Shown piece by piece: positions 26,747 to 35,300 of a DNA stretch of 64,000 bases. The first letter of the stretch is position 1. The number at the start of each line of letters is the position of its first letter. This DNA comes from Aliikangiella maris. Lineage in GTDB: Bacteria > Pseudomonadota > Gammaproteobacteria > Enterobacterales > Kangiellaceae. The stretch lies in contig NZ_JBFDAH010000001.1 in NCBI RefSeq assembly GCF_040719265.1, positions 186,001 to 250,000 on the forward strand. Reading direction: 5' to 3'. A model generated the notes under the pieces. That model was not told the origin of the DNA. It worked only from the letters and a program-made list of their open reading frames with translations, and ran no database searches. The position numbers and the translations under genes are program-made.

Positions 26747-27040
26747 TTAACTTGCTTTCCGCTTTTTACTGCTAGCGAGCGCTTCACTCAGTGCATATTC
26801 GATAAATGGTTGATCGTCTTCATTCAGGTCATAGGGACCTTTCCATTCATCTGGCGTGTTAACTTCAACGGGAGTAATTGTTTTCCAGCCACTAAAGTCC
26901 AGCTCCTCGATTTCGCCATCAAAATATTGGATTTCTATCAGTTGCTTATCATAATCTACAGCTACCACCTCAAATAGTTCTTCTCTATCACTAGGGTGAT
27001 ACCAATGGCCAATTTCGGCATAAATTTGTCCTGACATCAT
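26747..27040 (-). CDS. DUF6763 family protein
   Basis: 97 residues. The pattern IGHWYHPSDREELFEVVAVDYD, then IEIQYFDGEIEELDFSGW and DEWKGPYDLNEDD matches my memory of DUF6763, a small acidic family found in gammaproteobacteria, function unknown. No signal peptide; probably cytoplasmic. ATG 27037 is an alternative start. It lies upstream of purM on the same strand but with 148 bp between, so co-transcription is unclear. Confidence 0.8.
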   Translation of the reverse strand: MMSGQIYAEIGHWYHPSDREELFEVVAVDYDKQLIEIQYFDGEIEELDFSGWKTITPVEVNTPDEWKGPYDLNEDDQPFIEYALSEALASSKKRKAS

Positions 27041-27271
27041 GATTTTTAATCCTCAAATTTTCGTGATCTTAAGTAAAAAGAAAGCTTTGTAATTAATGAC
27101 TTATGTAATAATAATCGTAGATAAAATGAAAATAGAGAAGGAATAAATTATTCATAGCAGTAGTGTGGATAGACAATTTTTTTATTATTTGAATGCCTGG
27201 CTTGATTAAAATTGAACAAGTTGGGTATGCGCGAGGTAATTGTGATGTTTTTGGTTATAAAAAAGGTTAGT

Positions 27272-29266
27272 TTAAGGACTGGTTGGTGGATCTTGTTGAA
27301 CGCCAATTGAATATTTGTCAAGTTGAGCGATAAAGTTGTCGGGTTGGTTGGTCAACTTAGCATAAATCAATTGGTATGCGAGTACATTTTTAACGTATTC
27401 ACGAGTTTCTTTATAGGGAATTTGTTCTATCCATTCTAAGGGATCGTTGGTATTAATTTTTTGCAACCATTGCTGAACTCGGTGTTTACCGGCGTTATAA
27501 GCTGCTGTTGCTAATACTGGATTAGCAGAAAAATCATTATAAATATCACTTAAGTGAGCGGTACCGAGTTTTATATTAGTATGTGCACTCAATAATTGAG
27601 AGGTTTGGCTGGCTTTTTGGCCTGTCTTTTTAGCGATATGACTAGCGGTTGAAGGTTTTAACTGCATTAAACCACGAGCGCCAGCGCTAGAAATTGCATC
27701 GGCTTTAAAAGCACTCTCTTGGCGAGTGATTGCAAATGCCCAGCTGAGTGGAATTTGATTATGCTCAGTCTGAGCTTTAAATACATTGAGGTATTTAAGT
27801 GGAAAGCGTTTTTCAACATCGTTAATCTGTTTGCTGCGGGCAAACGCTAAGATTGCTTGATGCTGCCAACCCCATTGATGAGCAATTAAGGCAAGTTTGG
27901 TTTGATCGCCTAACGCGGTTGATCTTACCAGCATATTCCATTCTTGTCTGGCCTCGCTTAAACGATTTAACTGATAAAACTCTTTTGCTCTTATGGCGGC
28001 AGGATGATTGGTAAAATGTTCAAGTTCATTTGTATTGAAATCAATCGCTTGGTGACTTAATTCTGGTGGAATGTTGAGTTGTCGTGCTGCCAAAAAGCCA
28101 TAGTAGTGGCGTTGTTTTGCTAATTCAGCGAACAGTTGGCGGGCTTTTTCCAAGTTGCCTAGCTGGGTTTCTGCAACAGCTTGCCAGTACTGCCACTTTT
28201 CAGCATCTTGTTGAGTATGTGAAAATTCGTTTGCCAGGGTGGCGATTTTATCCCAATCTTTGTCAAATAAAGCCGTTGATAAAAGCCATTGATTGACTGA
28301 ACTATCATTTTTATCGGTCAGAGATGAAAGCCAATTGCTAGCTTTGGGGTCCTGATCGAGAGCCAAGCTTAAGCTAATAGCTCGCTTTAGGGAACTAAAT
28401 TCTTGTTTTAACTGATATTTTTTGCCTAACTGTTGCCAAACTTGAATCGTTAAATTAGCATCTTGCCAAGCAGATTTGAGCAGTCCGGCTTCAATAATAT
28501 CAATCGCACGCGAAGTGAGAGGATGTTTGAAATTAATCTGCGTTAGCTTCTTGGGATTTTTAATGACTTCACCAAGCAATTCACCGGCATTTTTTACCGA
28601 CGCTGGCGACTGATTTAATAGATATTGTGTTAAACGCTTATTTTTGTGTTTACTGGCTAATAGTATCCGCTGCCATAAATCTGTTTCTTTGAAACGTCCC
28701 GATTTTTTCCATTGGGCAATCAATTTATCGCAAGTTTTGGGCAATAACTTGGGGGTTAACCAGATTTTCTTGACTTGCGCATAGATGTCATCTTCGTTCT
28801 CTGAGGTCTTTAAGCGAAACTCAAGTTGCTTGCAGGTTAGCTGAGTGCTGCCAAAATCACGGTAGTAGCGTAAAAATAAAGAGGAGTGGTTTTGCTTGGC
28901 TAACCACTGTAGCCATTTATAGCGTAATTTGCGGGCAACGGGTTCGTCACTGTGCGCATCTAAAAAGTCTTCTATTTGCTGGCGATGGGAAAGACTAATG
29001 TTAGCCAGCAACTGATCTCTTTTTAAATAGCTATAGAGTGGATGTTGGCTAATCGATTTCTCTAAGGCATTGAATTTATTCCAGTTCTTGCTTTTGATAG
29101 CCTGTTCCGCATCAATAAATATTTGTTGTTGTGGAGTTAGTTTGTCTGGAATTGCAGCATTTGGATATGAAAATATAAGGAATAAGCAATTAACAATTAG
29201 TGCAGGCATCAGCAGTGAACGCTTGATAAAGCTTTTCAGTTGAGATTCTAATCTATTTGCTGACAC
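27272..29266 (-). CDS. slt: Soluble lytic murein transglycosylase
   Basis: 664 residues from GTG 29266 with AGGAT upstream. A signal peptide (about 18-36) directs it to the periplasm. A long helical superhelix (about 40-480) is followed by the lysozyme-like SLT domain: AITRQESAFKADAISSAGARG with the catalytic Glu in RQES, LMQLKPSTA, and ATAAYNAGKHRVQQWL near the end. It cleaves peptidoglycan glycan strands producing 1,6-anhydromuramic ends. Length and layout match Slt70. Gene stands alone between DUF6763 and pdsO. Confidence 0.94.
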   Translation of the reverse strand: MSANRLESQLKSFIKRSLLMPALIVNCLFLIFSYPNAAIPDKLTPQQQIFIDAEQAIKSKNWNKFNALEKSISQHPLYSYLKRDQLLANISLSHRQQIEDFLDAHSDEPVARKLRYKWLQWLAKQNHSSLFLRYYRDFGSTQLTCKQLEFRLKTSENEDDIYAQVKKIWLTPKLLPKTCDKLIAQWKKSGRFKETDLWQRILLASKHKNKRLTQYLLNQSPASVKNAGELLGEVIKNPKKLTQINFKHPLTSRAIDIIEAGLLKSAWQDANLTIQVWQQLGKKYQLKQEFSSLKRAISLSLALDQDPKASNWLSSLTDKNDSSVNQWLLSTALFDKDWDKIATLANEFSHTQQDAEKWQYWQAVAETQLGNLEKARQLFAELAKQRHYYGFLAARQLNIPPELSHQAIDFNTNELEHFTNHPAAIRAKEFYQLNRLSEARQEWNMLVRSTALGDQTKLALIAHQWGWQHQAILAFARSKQINDVEKRFPLKYLNVFKAQTEHNQIPLSWAFAITRQESAFKADAISSAGARGLMQLKPSTASHIAKKTGQKASQTSQLLSAHTNIKLGTAHLSDIYNDFSANPVLATAAYNAGKHRVQQWLQKINTNDPLEWIEQIPYKETREYVKNVLAYQLIYAKLTNQPDNFIAQLDKYSIGVQQDPPTSP

Positions 29267-29687
29267 AAAAATTATCCTGCTCCTGAATGATTAACGACTC
29301 TATTTTATATCGTTTACAATAACTATATATCGTTTAAAACAATAATAAGTTTAGTAATTCCTGACTATTTTTATTCTTGTTAAATCGTCTAACGAAAGAT
29401 TTTTATCACCTAAATATTGAAATCACATGCTCGTTACTGATTGTAAAATGATTTTAACAATGAATTAAGTATATATGAAAGTATAATTTTTAACAGATTT
29501 ATTAAATTGATACAAAAATGAGACAAGATTTTTAGCTTGGCTATTCATGTTAGAGAAACAATATTGCCACTATTAAGAGATAATATTCTTTATTACAGAT
29601 GTTGACGATAGGCGCTTCAAAGGAAGACTGACAGTATTAAATGAAGGGGAAAAAATACTGTCAGTCTTGGTGGGTGAAGTTTTACGA
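29267..29687. other. Intergenic region between pdsO and slt
   Basis: 421 bp, AT-rich. The only clear structure is a 15-bp perfect inverted repeat close to the pdsO stop (separate entry). No gene; no sortase or sortase target remnant is seen. Confidence 0.45.
29624..29668 (-). terminator. 15-bp perfect inverted repeat after pdsO
   Basis: AAGACTGACAGTATT (29624-29638) is exactly complementary to 29654-29668, with a 15-nt loop. It starts about 20 bp after the pdsO stop and reads the same on both strands. On the minus strand the T-run is within the loop, not after the stem, so it is not a textbook intrinsic terminator. A 3'-end stabilising hairpin, a terminator or a small repeat element are all possible. 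Confidence 0.5.
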
Positions 29688-30389
29688 TTAGTATTGTGCA
29701 ACTTCAGTATTCAATTCTGAGGAATGTGATTGAATAAAATTAATGCTCACTTTGCGCGCTAATGCATAGTTATCATTATTTGTTGTCGGCGTACCGTAAT
29801 CTATTTCGCCATGTGCAGCCGAAACTAGTTGATCTTGGTTGACACCAAAGCTTTGTAAGGCTTGTTTGACCGCATCCACTCGATGTTGTGAGAGTTTTAA
29901 ATTATCGGCTTTTGAGCCACGAGGATCGGCATAGCCGTCAAGTTGAACAGTCAGTTGAGGGTTTTCGATTAAAATAGAGGCTAATTGCGCGATATTTTTA
30001 TGATCCAAATCGGATAATTCGGCAGAGTTGGTGGTAAACATCAAGTTTAGTGTTAAGCCCTCTGGTAAAGTGACTTGTTCTGCCTCAGCTAATAACGCCA
30101 TTTCACTATTTAAGCTGCTGACCTGTTGCTTTAGTGCTTGTTCTCGCTGATTGCTTTGTGCCAGTTGATTAGTGATTTCATCGACTTGATTTGCTTTTTC
30201 TACTTGTTCTCCAACTAGTAAGCCAGTTACTCCTCCAATAATAAACCCTACGGGTCCACCTATGGCTGCGCCAGCGATTGCACCCGATGCAAATCCTATA
30301 TTTTCTTCTTTACTGGATGCTGCATTGGCAGAAAAGCTGTGAAAAACACTGGTGATTACTAATGTTGAAATAATTGTCATTTTTTTCAT
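29688..30389 (-). CDS. pdsO: Sortase-associated OmpA-like protein PdsO
   Basis: 233 residues. Signal peptide (1-23, ending ANA), a glycine-zipper stretch GFASGAIAGAAIGGPVGFII (about residues 32-51), a short coiled coil, and a C-terminal OmpA-like domain with LDGYADPRGSKADNLKLSQHR and GEIDYG. This architecture matches PdsO of the proteobacterial dedicated sortase system, and the adjacent PdsR/PdsS pair supports it. It should anchor to peptidoglycan. On the minus strand, divergent from pdsR with 567 bp between. A generic glycine-zipper OmpA protein is the alternative. GAGG precedes the ATG. Confidence 0.82.
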   Translation of the reverse strand: MKKMTIISTLVITSVFHSFSANAASSKEENIGFASGAIAGAAIGGPVGFIIGGVTGLLVGEQVEKANQVDEITNQLAQSNQREQALKQQVSSLNSEMALLAEAEQVTLPEGLTLNLMFTTNSAELSDLDHKNIAQLASILIENPQLTVQLDGYADPRGSKADNLKLSQHRVDAVKQALQSFGVNQDQLVSAAHGEIDYGTPTTNNDNYALARKVSINFIQSHSSELNTEVAQY

Positions 30390-30956
30390 GGTTAATTCCT
30401 CATATTGTTATTTGTTAAACGTTGTTAGTTAACTAATTAATCACTTGGTTAATTGATAAAGCCGCGAGTTATGTAATTAAAGCTTGCTTGTTAATTGAGT
30501 GAAATTTGCACTCAACTGTTAAAACTTGTTCGCTCTTCAATCCCCTTGAACATTTCTATGGGATTGAGACATAATAAAAAATCAATAAAGTACCATCCCT
30601 GGTTATGTTTAATCTCCTATGTTGCTCGAATAACGCGCTTTTAAAGTTATACCTTTCCTTTATTAGTTAGTACATTTCCATTTTTGTCATCTGTTGACTG
30701 TTGAGGCATAGACTTAAATTAATGCGGCTTCCTTTATTGAAAATTTACTTATGTCCTTGCCGCTTATTTGTCCTGCTGTGCATCTCCTTTGCATGGTGTT
30801 ATTAAACACCAATAATTCGGCGTAACTATTGGTCGAATGGGTAAAGGCTGCGGCCAAATATGGCAAAAAGATGGCATTTGAATTTGTTGGCTTATTTATT
30901 GGAAAATTTGCGGTAGTATTAGTATTAATAATGTTTAAATGATTTAAGGGAAAAAT
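30390..30956. other. Divergent pdsO/pdsR regulatory region
   Basis: 567 bp. Near pdsO there are several overlapping TTAACTAATTAA-like palindromic motifs (about 30420-30460), possible regulator sites. A small hairpin GGTGTT-ATTA-AACACC lies near 30795-30810. A possible 37-codon membrane ORF occupies 30829-30942 (separate entry). No sortase or target gene is present. Confidence 0.4.
30829..30942 (+). CDS. Possible small membrane protein ahead of pdsR
   Basis: 37 codons from TTG 30829, or 23 from ATG 30871, ending 14 bp before the pdsR ATG. The product has a basic N-terminal half (KAAAKYGKK) and a hydrophobic C-terminal span (VGLFIGKFAVVLVLIMFK), the layout of a small single-pass membrane protein. 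There is no strong ribosome site and no homology I can name, so it may be chance. Confidence 0.3.
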   Translation: MVEWVKAAAKYGKKMAFEFVGLFIGKFAVVLVLIMFK

Positions 30957-31649
30957 ATGGGTAAGCGAATTGCACTGGTAGAAGATGAAAAGGCAATCAG
31001 AGAAAACTATTCTGCTTCGTTGCGCAAACAAGGATATGATGTGTTTTGTTATGCAACCAAGCAGGAAGCCTTAAAAGCTTTTGAAACCCGATTACCGGAC
31101 TTAGCCATTTTAGATATTGGTTTAGGTGATGAGCCGGAAGGTGGATTTGAAATATGTCGATATTTAAGAGCGCAATCTGAAACCTTACCGATTATTTTTC
31201 TCACGGCTTTAGATAGTGAGTTTGATACTATTTCGGGATTACGGCTTGGCGCAGATGACTATTTGACTAAAGATATCAGTCTGGCACAGGTACTGGTAAG
31301 AATTTCAACCTTATTTCGCCGTGTGAATGCATTGTCATCAGGTAGTGGTCAACCAGAAGATATAATTGAAATAGGAGCATTACAATTAGATGCCAATCGA
31401 CTTATTGCCATGTGGAATAACCAACCCTTAGATATTACTTTGACAGAGTTTTGGATATTACACGCAATGGCGAAAAGGCCTGGCCATGTTAAAAGTCGAG
31501 AACAATTAATGGAAGCTGCTAAAGCTGTTGTTGATGATAGTACGGTGACTTCTCATATTAAACGGCTGCGTAAAAAGTTTATAGTTATCGACTCGTCATT
31601 TGATTGTATTGAAACGGTTTACGGGATGGGCTATCGTTGGAAAGCTTAA
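30957..31649 (+). CDS. pdsR: Response regulator PdsR (dedicated sortase system)
   Basis: 230 residues, OmpR type. The receiver domain has EDE near residue 10-12, the phospho-acceptor Asp in LAILDIGLGDEPEGGFE, Thr in FLTALD and Lys in ADDYLTKD. The C-terminal winged helix has PLDITLTEFWILHAMA and VTSHIKRLRKKF. The DIGLGDEPEGGFE insertion fits PdsR. It pairs with the kinase gene 57 bp downstream and with pdsO, divergently placed. TAAGGG precedes the ATG. Confidence 0.87.
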   Translation: MGKRIALVEDEKAIRENYSASLRKQGYDVFCYATKQEALKAFETRLPDLAILDIGLGDEPEGGFEICRYLRAQSETLPIIFLTALDSEFDTISGLRLGADDYLTKDISLAQVLVRISTLFRRVNALSSGSGQPEDIIEIGALQLDANRLIAMWNNQPLDITLTEFWILHAMAKRPGHVKSREQLMEAAKAVVDDSTVTSHIKRLRKKFIVIDSSFDCIETVYGMGYRWKA

Positions 31650-31706
31650 TAGCAACCGTATCTAGACAAATTTAAAATGAGTAACAGTTAGGATGTCTGA
31701 TCAATA

Positions 31707-33803
31707 ATGCAACTCCACCCTGAGATGTGGCCGCTGAAGTCAAAATTTGTTGCAATTCTTTTACTGGCTTTATTTATTCCAGTGTCTACGGTCGTATTGC
31801 TCAAAGAGATCGAAAAGGCGCTGGTTGATAACTTAAAGAAAAACTTGCTGTTATCAACGCAGTTTTACAGCTTACAGCTTGCCAATAATAGTGAGTGGTT
31901 TTATCAAAGCCGTTTGCCTAAATCAAGCGACTCTGTGGCTGAGGAGTTGTTTGTTTTTCCTTTGCAGCAGCAAATCATTATTGATGGTTTTTTTGCTGAT
32001 GAATGGCAATTTGTTGAAAAATTTCGGCAGCACTATTTCCCGTTGCCTGCATCTAGCTCAATGAACTCATCTGGGAATACGACAAAAGCCAAGCATGATA
32101 ATCAAATGAGTGTTTTATTGGGTGATTATGAAGAAAGTCTGTATGTTTCTATTCAAGTGTTAGATAAAAATGTAGTTTATCCAGAACTTAATCAACAGAC
32201 TCGATCAGACCAACTGGTGGTTAGTTTTATTGATCAAAATGAGCAACGCTATAATTACTATATCTTGCCGAAAGCACCTGGAAAAATTCCTGTCTATCAA
32301 TATTCCTCGCAACAATTGCGAATTGACTGGCGATTTACTGCTTATTGGGTAGAAACTGCCGATGGCTTTAATGTTGAAATTAAGTTTCCTGCGGGTATTA
32401 AACCAGTCCAGTTGGGCGTTAAATATTATGATATCGATAAACTCAACGATCAGTTATCCCAACAGGTTATTGCCACTAGTCCTATTGAATTAAATCCAAT
32501 TGTTTGGCCATCAAAATCGTTAAGCGAATTTGTACAACATATTGAAACTATCCCAGGGCAGCGAATTTGGGTCTTGGATGTTGAAGGTCGTGTGCTCGCT
32601 AGAAGAGGTAATCTGGATTCTATTTTATCTGGTCAGACAAATTCGTTTACTGCTTGGTTATTGCATTACCTCGCCGATGAGGTAATTGATACTCGGGCGA
32701 ATCAAGTTCGATTAAATTCGCTCGCAATATTTCGTGCTTTACAAGGTGTTGCCTACAGTTACATTGAGACTAAACCAAATAATGATTTTTCGGTTGCTCT
32801 GGCAGCCAGTCCGATTAAAGTCAACGGTGAAATTTTAGGTGTTGTTTTATTAGAAGAAAATATTGCCAGAGTACAATTACTCCAGCAACAAACGCTTACG
32901 CGAATTATTAATGCCATGCTAATTATCATTGTCTTAATTATGGGAATTATTGGCTGGTATGTTACTCGTCTGGTAAGACGAATTACTCGGTTGAAAAACA
33001 CAATGAACTCGGTGGTTGATGAACATGGACGGTTGTCTAATTCTACTCCGTTAGAACTAAAGCAGGGGGATGAGATTGATGAATTGAACAATGCTTTTGT
33101 ACATATGAATAATAAAATTTTTGATTACAATGCCTATCTGGAAAAGCTCGCCTCTCGGCTGTCGCATGAGTTACGCACACCCATTGCGATTGTACGTTCA
33201 TCTCTTGATAATTTAATGCTGACCGAACAGTCTGATGAAAATCTATTAACCATTCAACGTGCATTAAATGGTATACAGCGATTGGCGGATATCATTAGTC
33301 GTATGCGACAGGCTAGTAGTGTTAAGTCGGCAATGCAAAGTGCTGAATTTGAAAAAATTGAATTGAATGATTATTTACAACAGATTGTTAGCGGCTTTCA
33401 AGCAACTTTTCAACACCAGCAATTTCAGTTTAAGTCTAATATTAGTCAACATGTATGGCAATTATCACCAGATTTGTTTGCTGAATTAATGGATAAACTG
33501 CTATCAAATGCAATGGACTTTGCTCACAAAAATACACCAATAACTGTATCTTTGTCAGAGTCTGATAAGCAGGTTGAAGTTGCGGTTACAAATTTGGGAC
33601 CTATTGTTGAAAAGAAAAATAGAAATCGAATATTTCAGTCATTGGTCTCTATTCGTGAAACTTCTGCGACTAATCAATTTAACCTGGGGTTAGGATTATA
33701 TGTTGTTAAACTAATTGCTGAATTTCATCAGGCAAAAGTTGTTGTTGAAAATTTACCAGATAAGTCGGGTGTAATATTTAAAGTTATCTGGCAAAAGTTT
33801 TGA
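31707..33803 (+). CDS. pdsS: Sensor histidine kinase PdsS (dedicated sortase system)
   Basis: 698 residues. Membrane segment at about 10-28, a large periplasmic sensor with a CBM9-like entry (IIIDGFFADEWQF), a second span at about 400-420, a HAMP-like linker, an H-box LSHELRTPIAIVRSSLDNL with the phospho-acceptor His near residue 490, an N-box DKLLSNAMDFA and a G-box LGLGLYVVKLIAEFH. The carbohydrate-binding-like sensor is characteristic of PdsS. The stop abuts the mupP-like stop of the opposite strand with no spacer. Confidence 0.87.
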   Translation: MQLHPEMWPLKSKFVAILLLALFIPVSTVVLLKEIEKALVDNLKKNLLLSTQFYSLQLANNSEWFYQSRLPKSSDSVAEELFVFPLQQQIIIDGFFADEWQFVEKFRQHYFPLPASSSMNSSGNTTKAKHDNQMSVLLGDYEESLYVSIQVLDKNVVYPELNQQTRSDQLVVSFIDQNEQRYNYYILPKAPGKIPVYQYSSQQLRIDWRFTAYWVETADGFNVEIKFPAGIKPVQLGVKYYDIDKLNDQLSQQVIATSPIELNPIVWPSKSLSEFVQHIETIPGQRIWVLDVEGRVLARRGNLDSILSGQTNSFTAWLLHYLADEVIDTRANQVRLNSLAIFRALQGVAYSYIETKPNNDFSVALAASPIKVNGEILGVVLLEENIARVQLLQQQTLTRIINAMLIIIVLIMGIIGWYVTRLVRRITRLKNTMNSVVDEHGRLSNSTPLELKQGDEIDELNNAFVHMNNKIFDYNAYLEKLASRLSHELRTPIAIVRSSLDNLMLTEQSDENLLTIQRALNGIQRLADIISRMRQASSVKSAMQSAEFEKIELNDYLQQIVSGFQATFQHQQFQFKSNISQHVWQLSPDLFAELMDKLLSNAMDFAHKNTPITVSLSESDKQVEVAVTNLGPIVEKKNRNRIFQSLVSIRETSATNQFNLGLGLYVVKLIAEFHQAKVVVENLPDKSGVIFKVIWQKF

Positions 33804-34463
33804 TTAATTCAAAAGTTGACTAAGAAAAGGTTTTAGATCGATGCTTTCCTGCAAATAGTAATCTGCTTGCCAATCGACAGAGTCTTTATTGGCCTGATAT
33901 CCCCAATTTGCACAAACCGATTGCATATTGGCTGCCTTAGCTGCGATGATGTCCCGTTCATCATCACCAACATAAATGGACTCTTCAACTGCAACATTAC
34001 AAATTTTACAAGCTTGTATCAGCGGGTAGGGATCGGGTTTTTTTAGTGGGTAGGTATCGCCTGAAATAATGACCTGAGCTTGGTTAATCAGATTAAAGTG
34101 CGCGACAATCGGTTGAGTCAAGTAGTCGGGTTTATTTGTGATAATTCCCCAAACCACTTGCTTTTGATTCAAGAAATTCAAGCTTTCACGAATACCAGCA
34201 AATAGCTTGGATTTTGCTAACATTGCTTTTTCATAGCTCTGTAAAAATTCTTGCTTTAGCTGAGCAAATGAAGGGTGATCAGCATCGATATTAAAACCTA
34301 ACTTGATTAATGCTGGGGAGCCTCCAGAAACGTGCGGTCGAATAGTTTCATAAGGTAGGGTAGGGTGTTTGTGGTTTTGTAAAACCTGATTAATGGCAAA
34401 GCCCAAGTCGGGCGCTGTATCGGCGAGTGTGCCATCGAAGTCAAAAAAAACTGCTTTAATCAT
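33804..34463 (-). CDS. mupP: HAD phosphatase, probably MupP (MurNAc-6-phosphate phosphatase)
   Basis: 219 residues, HAD subfamily IA. Motif I FFDFDGTLADTAPD (nucleophile Asp8 and Asp10), motif II ITNKP, motif III Lys in KKPDPYPL, and motif IV VGDDERDI. The family is shared by phosphoglycolate phosphatase Gph and MupP. HVSGGSPALI and GIITNKPDYLTQPIV, plus position beside ubiG, favour MupP, which acts in MurNAc recycling in Pseudomonas. Gph is the main alternative. Confidence 0.8.
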   Translation of the reverse strand: MIKAVFFDFDGTLADTAPDLGFAINQVLQNHKHPTLPYETIRPHVSGGSPALIKLGFNIDADHPSFAQLKQEFLQSYEKAMLAKSKLFAGIRESLNFLNQKQVVWGIITNKPDYLTQPIVAHFNLINQAQVIISGDTYPLKKPDPYPLIQACKICNVAVEESIYVGDDERDIIAAKAANMQSVCANWGYQANKDSVDWQADYYLQESIDLKPFLSQLLN

Positions 34464-34545
34464 TATTTCAATGCTCGAGTGTTAATCGCTAAAACATTTT
34501 AACTGGTTAATCAATGCTGCATGACTAATCATTATTCATTCAAAA

Positions 34546-35244
34546 TTATGGTTGATAATGCGCAATGTAATTGACATCAACGCCTGGAGCTAATTTATAA
34601 ACTCGAGTTATCGGATTGTAATGCATACCAATGAGTTCCTTGGCCTGCAAGGCCACATTGCGGGACCAACTATCCAGTTCTGAAGGCTTGACAAATTTTT
34701 CAAATTGATGTGTGCCTTTGGGCAACATTTTTAATATATATTCCGCTCCAACAATTGCAAAAGCAAAAGCTTTGGCTGTACGATTAATTGTTGAGAAAAA
34801 AACATGGCCATCAGGTTTGACTAATTTAGCACAAGCTGCAACGACTGATGCTGGATCAGGTACGTGCTCGATCATTTCCATACAAGTCACTACATCAAAT
34901 TCACCTGCAAATTGCTCGGCCATTTGTTCTGCGGTCGATTGTTGGTAATCGACATTTTGTCCTGATTCGAGCTGATGTAATTTGGCAACTGATAAGGGTG
35001 CCTCACCCATATCTATACCTACAACTTGGGCGCCATTAGCTGCCATTGAGTCAGATAATATACCTCCACCGCAGCCTATATCGATAATTTTTTTACCACG
35101 TAAGCCTCCACACTGTTGTGCGATATAACCCAGACGTAGTGGGTTAATATCGTGTAATGGTTTAAATTCACTTTCTTTATCCCACCAGCGAGATGCTAAA
35201 TCAGAAAATTTTTTAATTTCGGCATTATCAACATTAAGTTGCAT
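34546..35244 (-). CDS. ubiG: Ubiquinone biosynthesis O-methyltransferase UbiG
   Basis: 232 residues from ATG 35244 (MQLNVDNAEIKKF); an in-frame TTG at 35262 is less likely. SAM-binding motif I is IIDIGCGGGILSDSMA, followed by VVGIDMGEAPLSVAKLH and VVTCMEMIEHVPDP, all standard UbiG. The enzyme carries out both O-methylations in ubiquinone synthesis. WWDKESEFKPLHDINPLRL near the start is the UbiG signature. Gene is between the deaminase and mupP-like genes on the same strand, likely one transcript. Confidence 0.95.
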   Translation of the reverse strand: MQLNVDNAEIKKFSDLASRWWDKESEFKPLHDINPLRLGYIAQQCGGLRGKKIIDIGCGGGILSDSMAANGAQVVGIDMGEAPLSVAKLHQLESGQNVDYQQSTAEQMAEQFAGEFDVVTCMEMIEHVPDPASVVAACAKLVKPDGHVFFSTINRTAKAFAFAIVGAEYILKMLPKGTHQFEKFVKPSELDSWSRNVALQAKELIGMHYNPITRVYKLAPGVDVNYIAHYQP

Positions 35245-35300
35245 GGTTTTTGTTTTCCTCAATTGTATTCTGTTTGTATTTGCAAGATCGTTTTGAGCTA

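Noticed and set aside
33804..34463. Annotation as phosphoglycolate phosphatase Gph
   Set aside because: Kept only as alternative: position beside ubiG and segments typical of MupP favour MurNAc-6-phosphate phosphatase.
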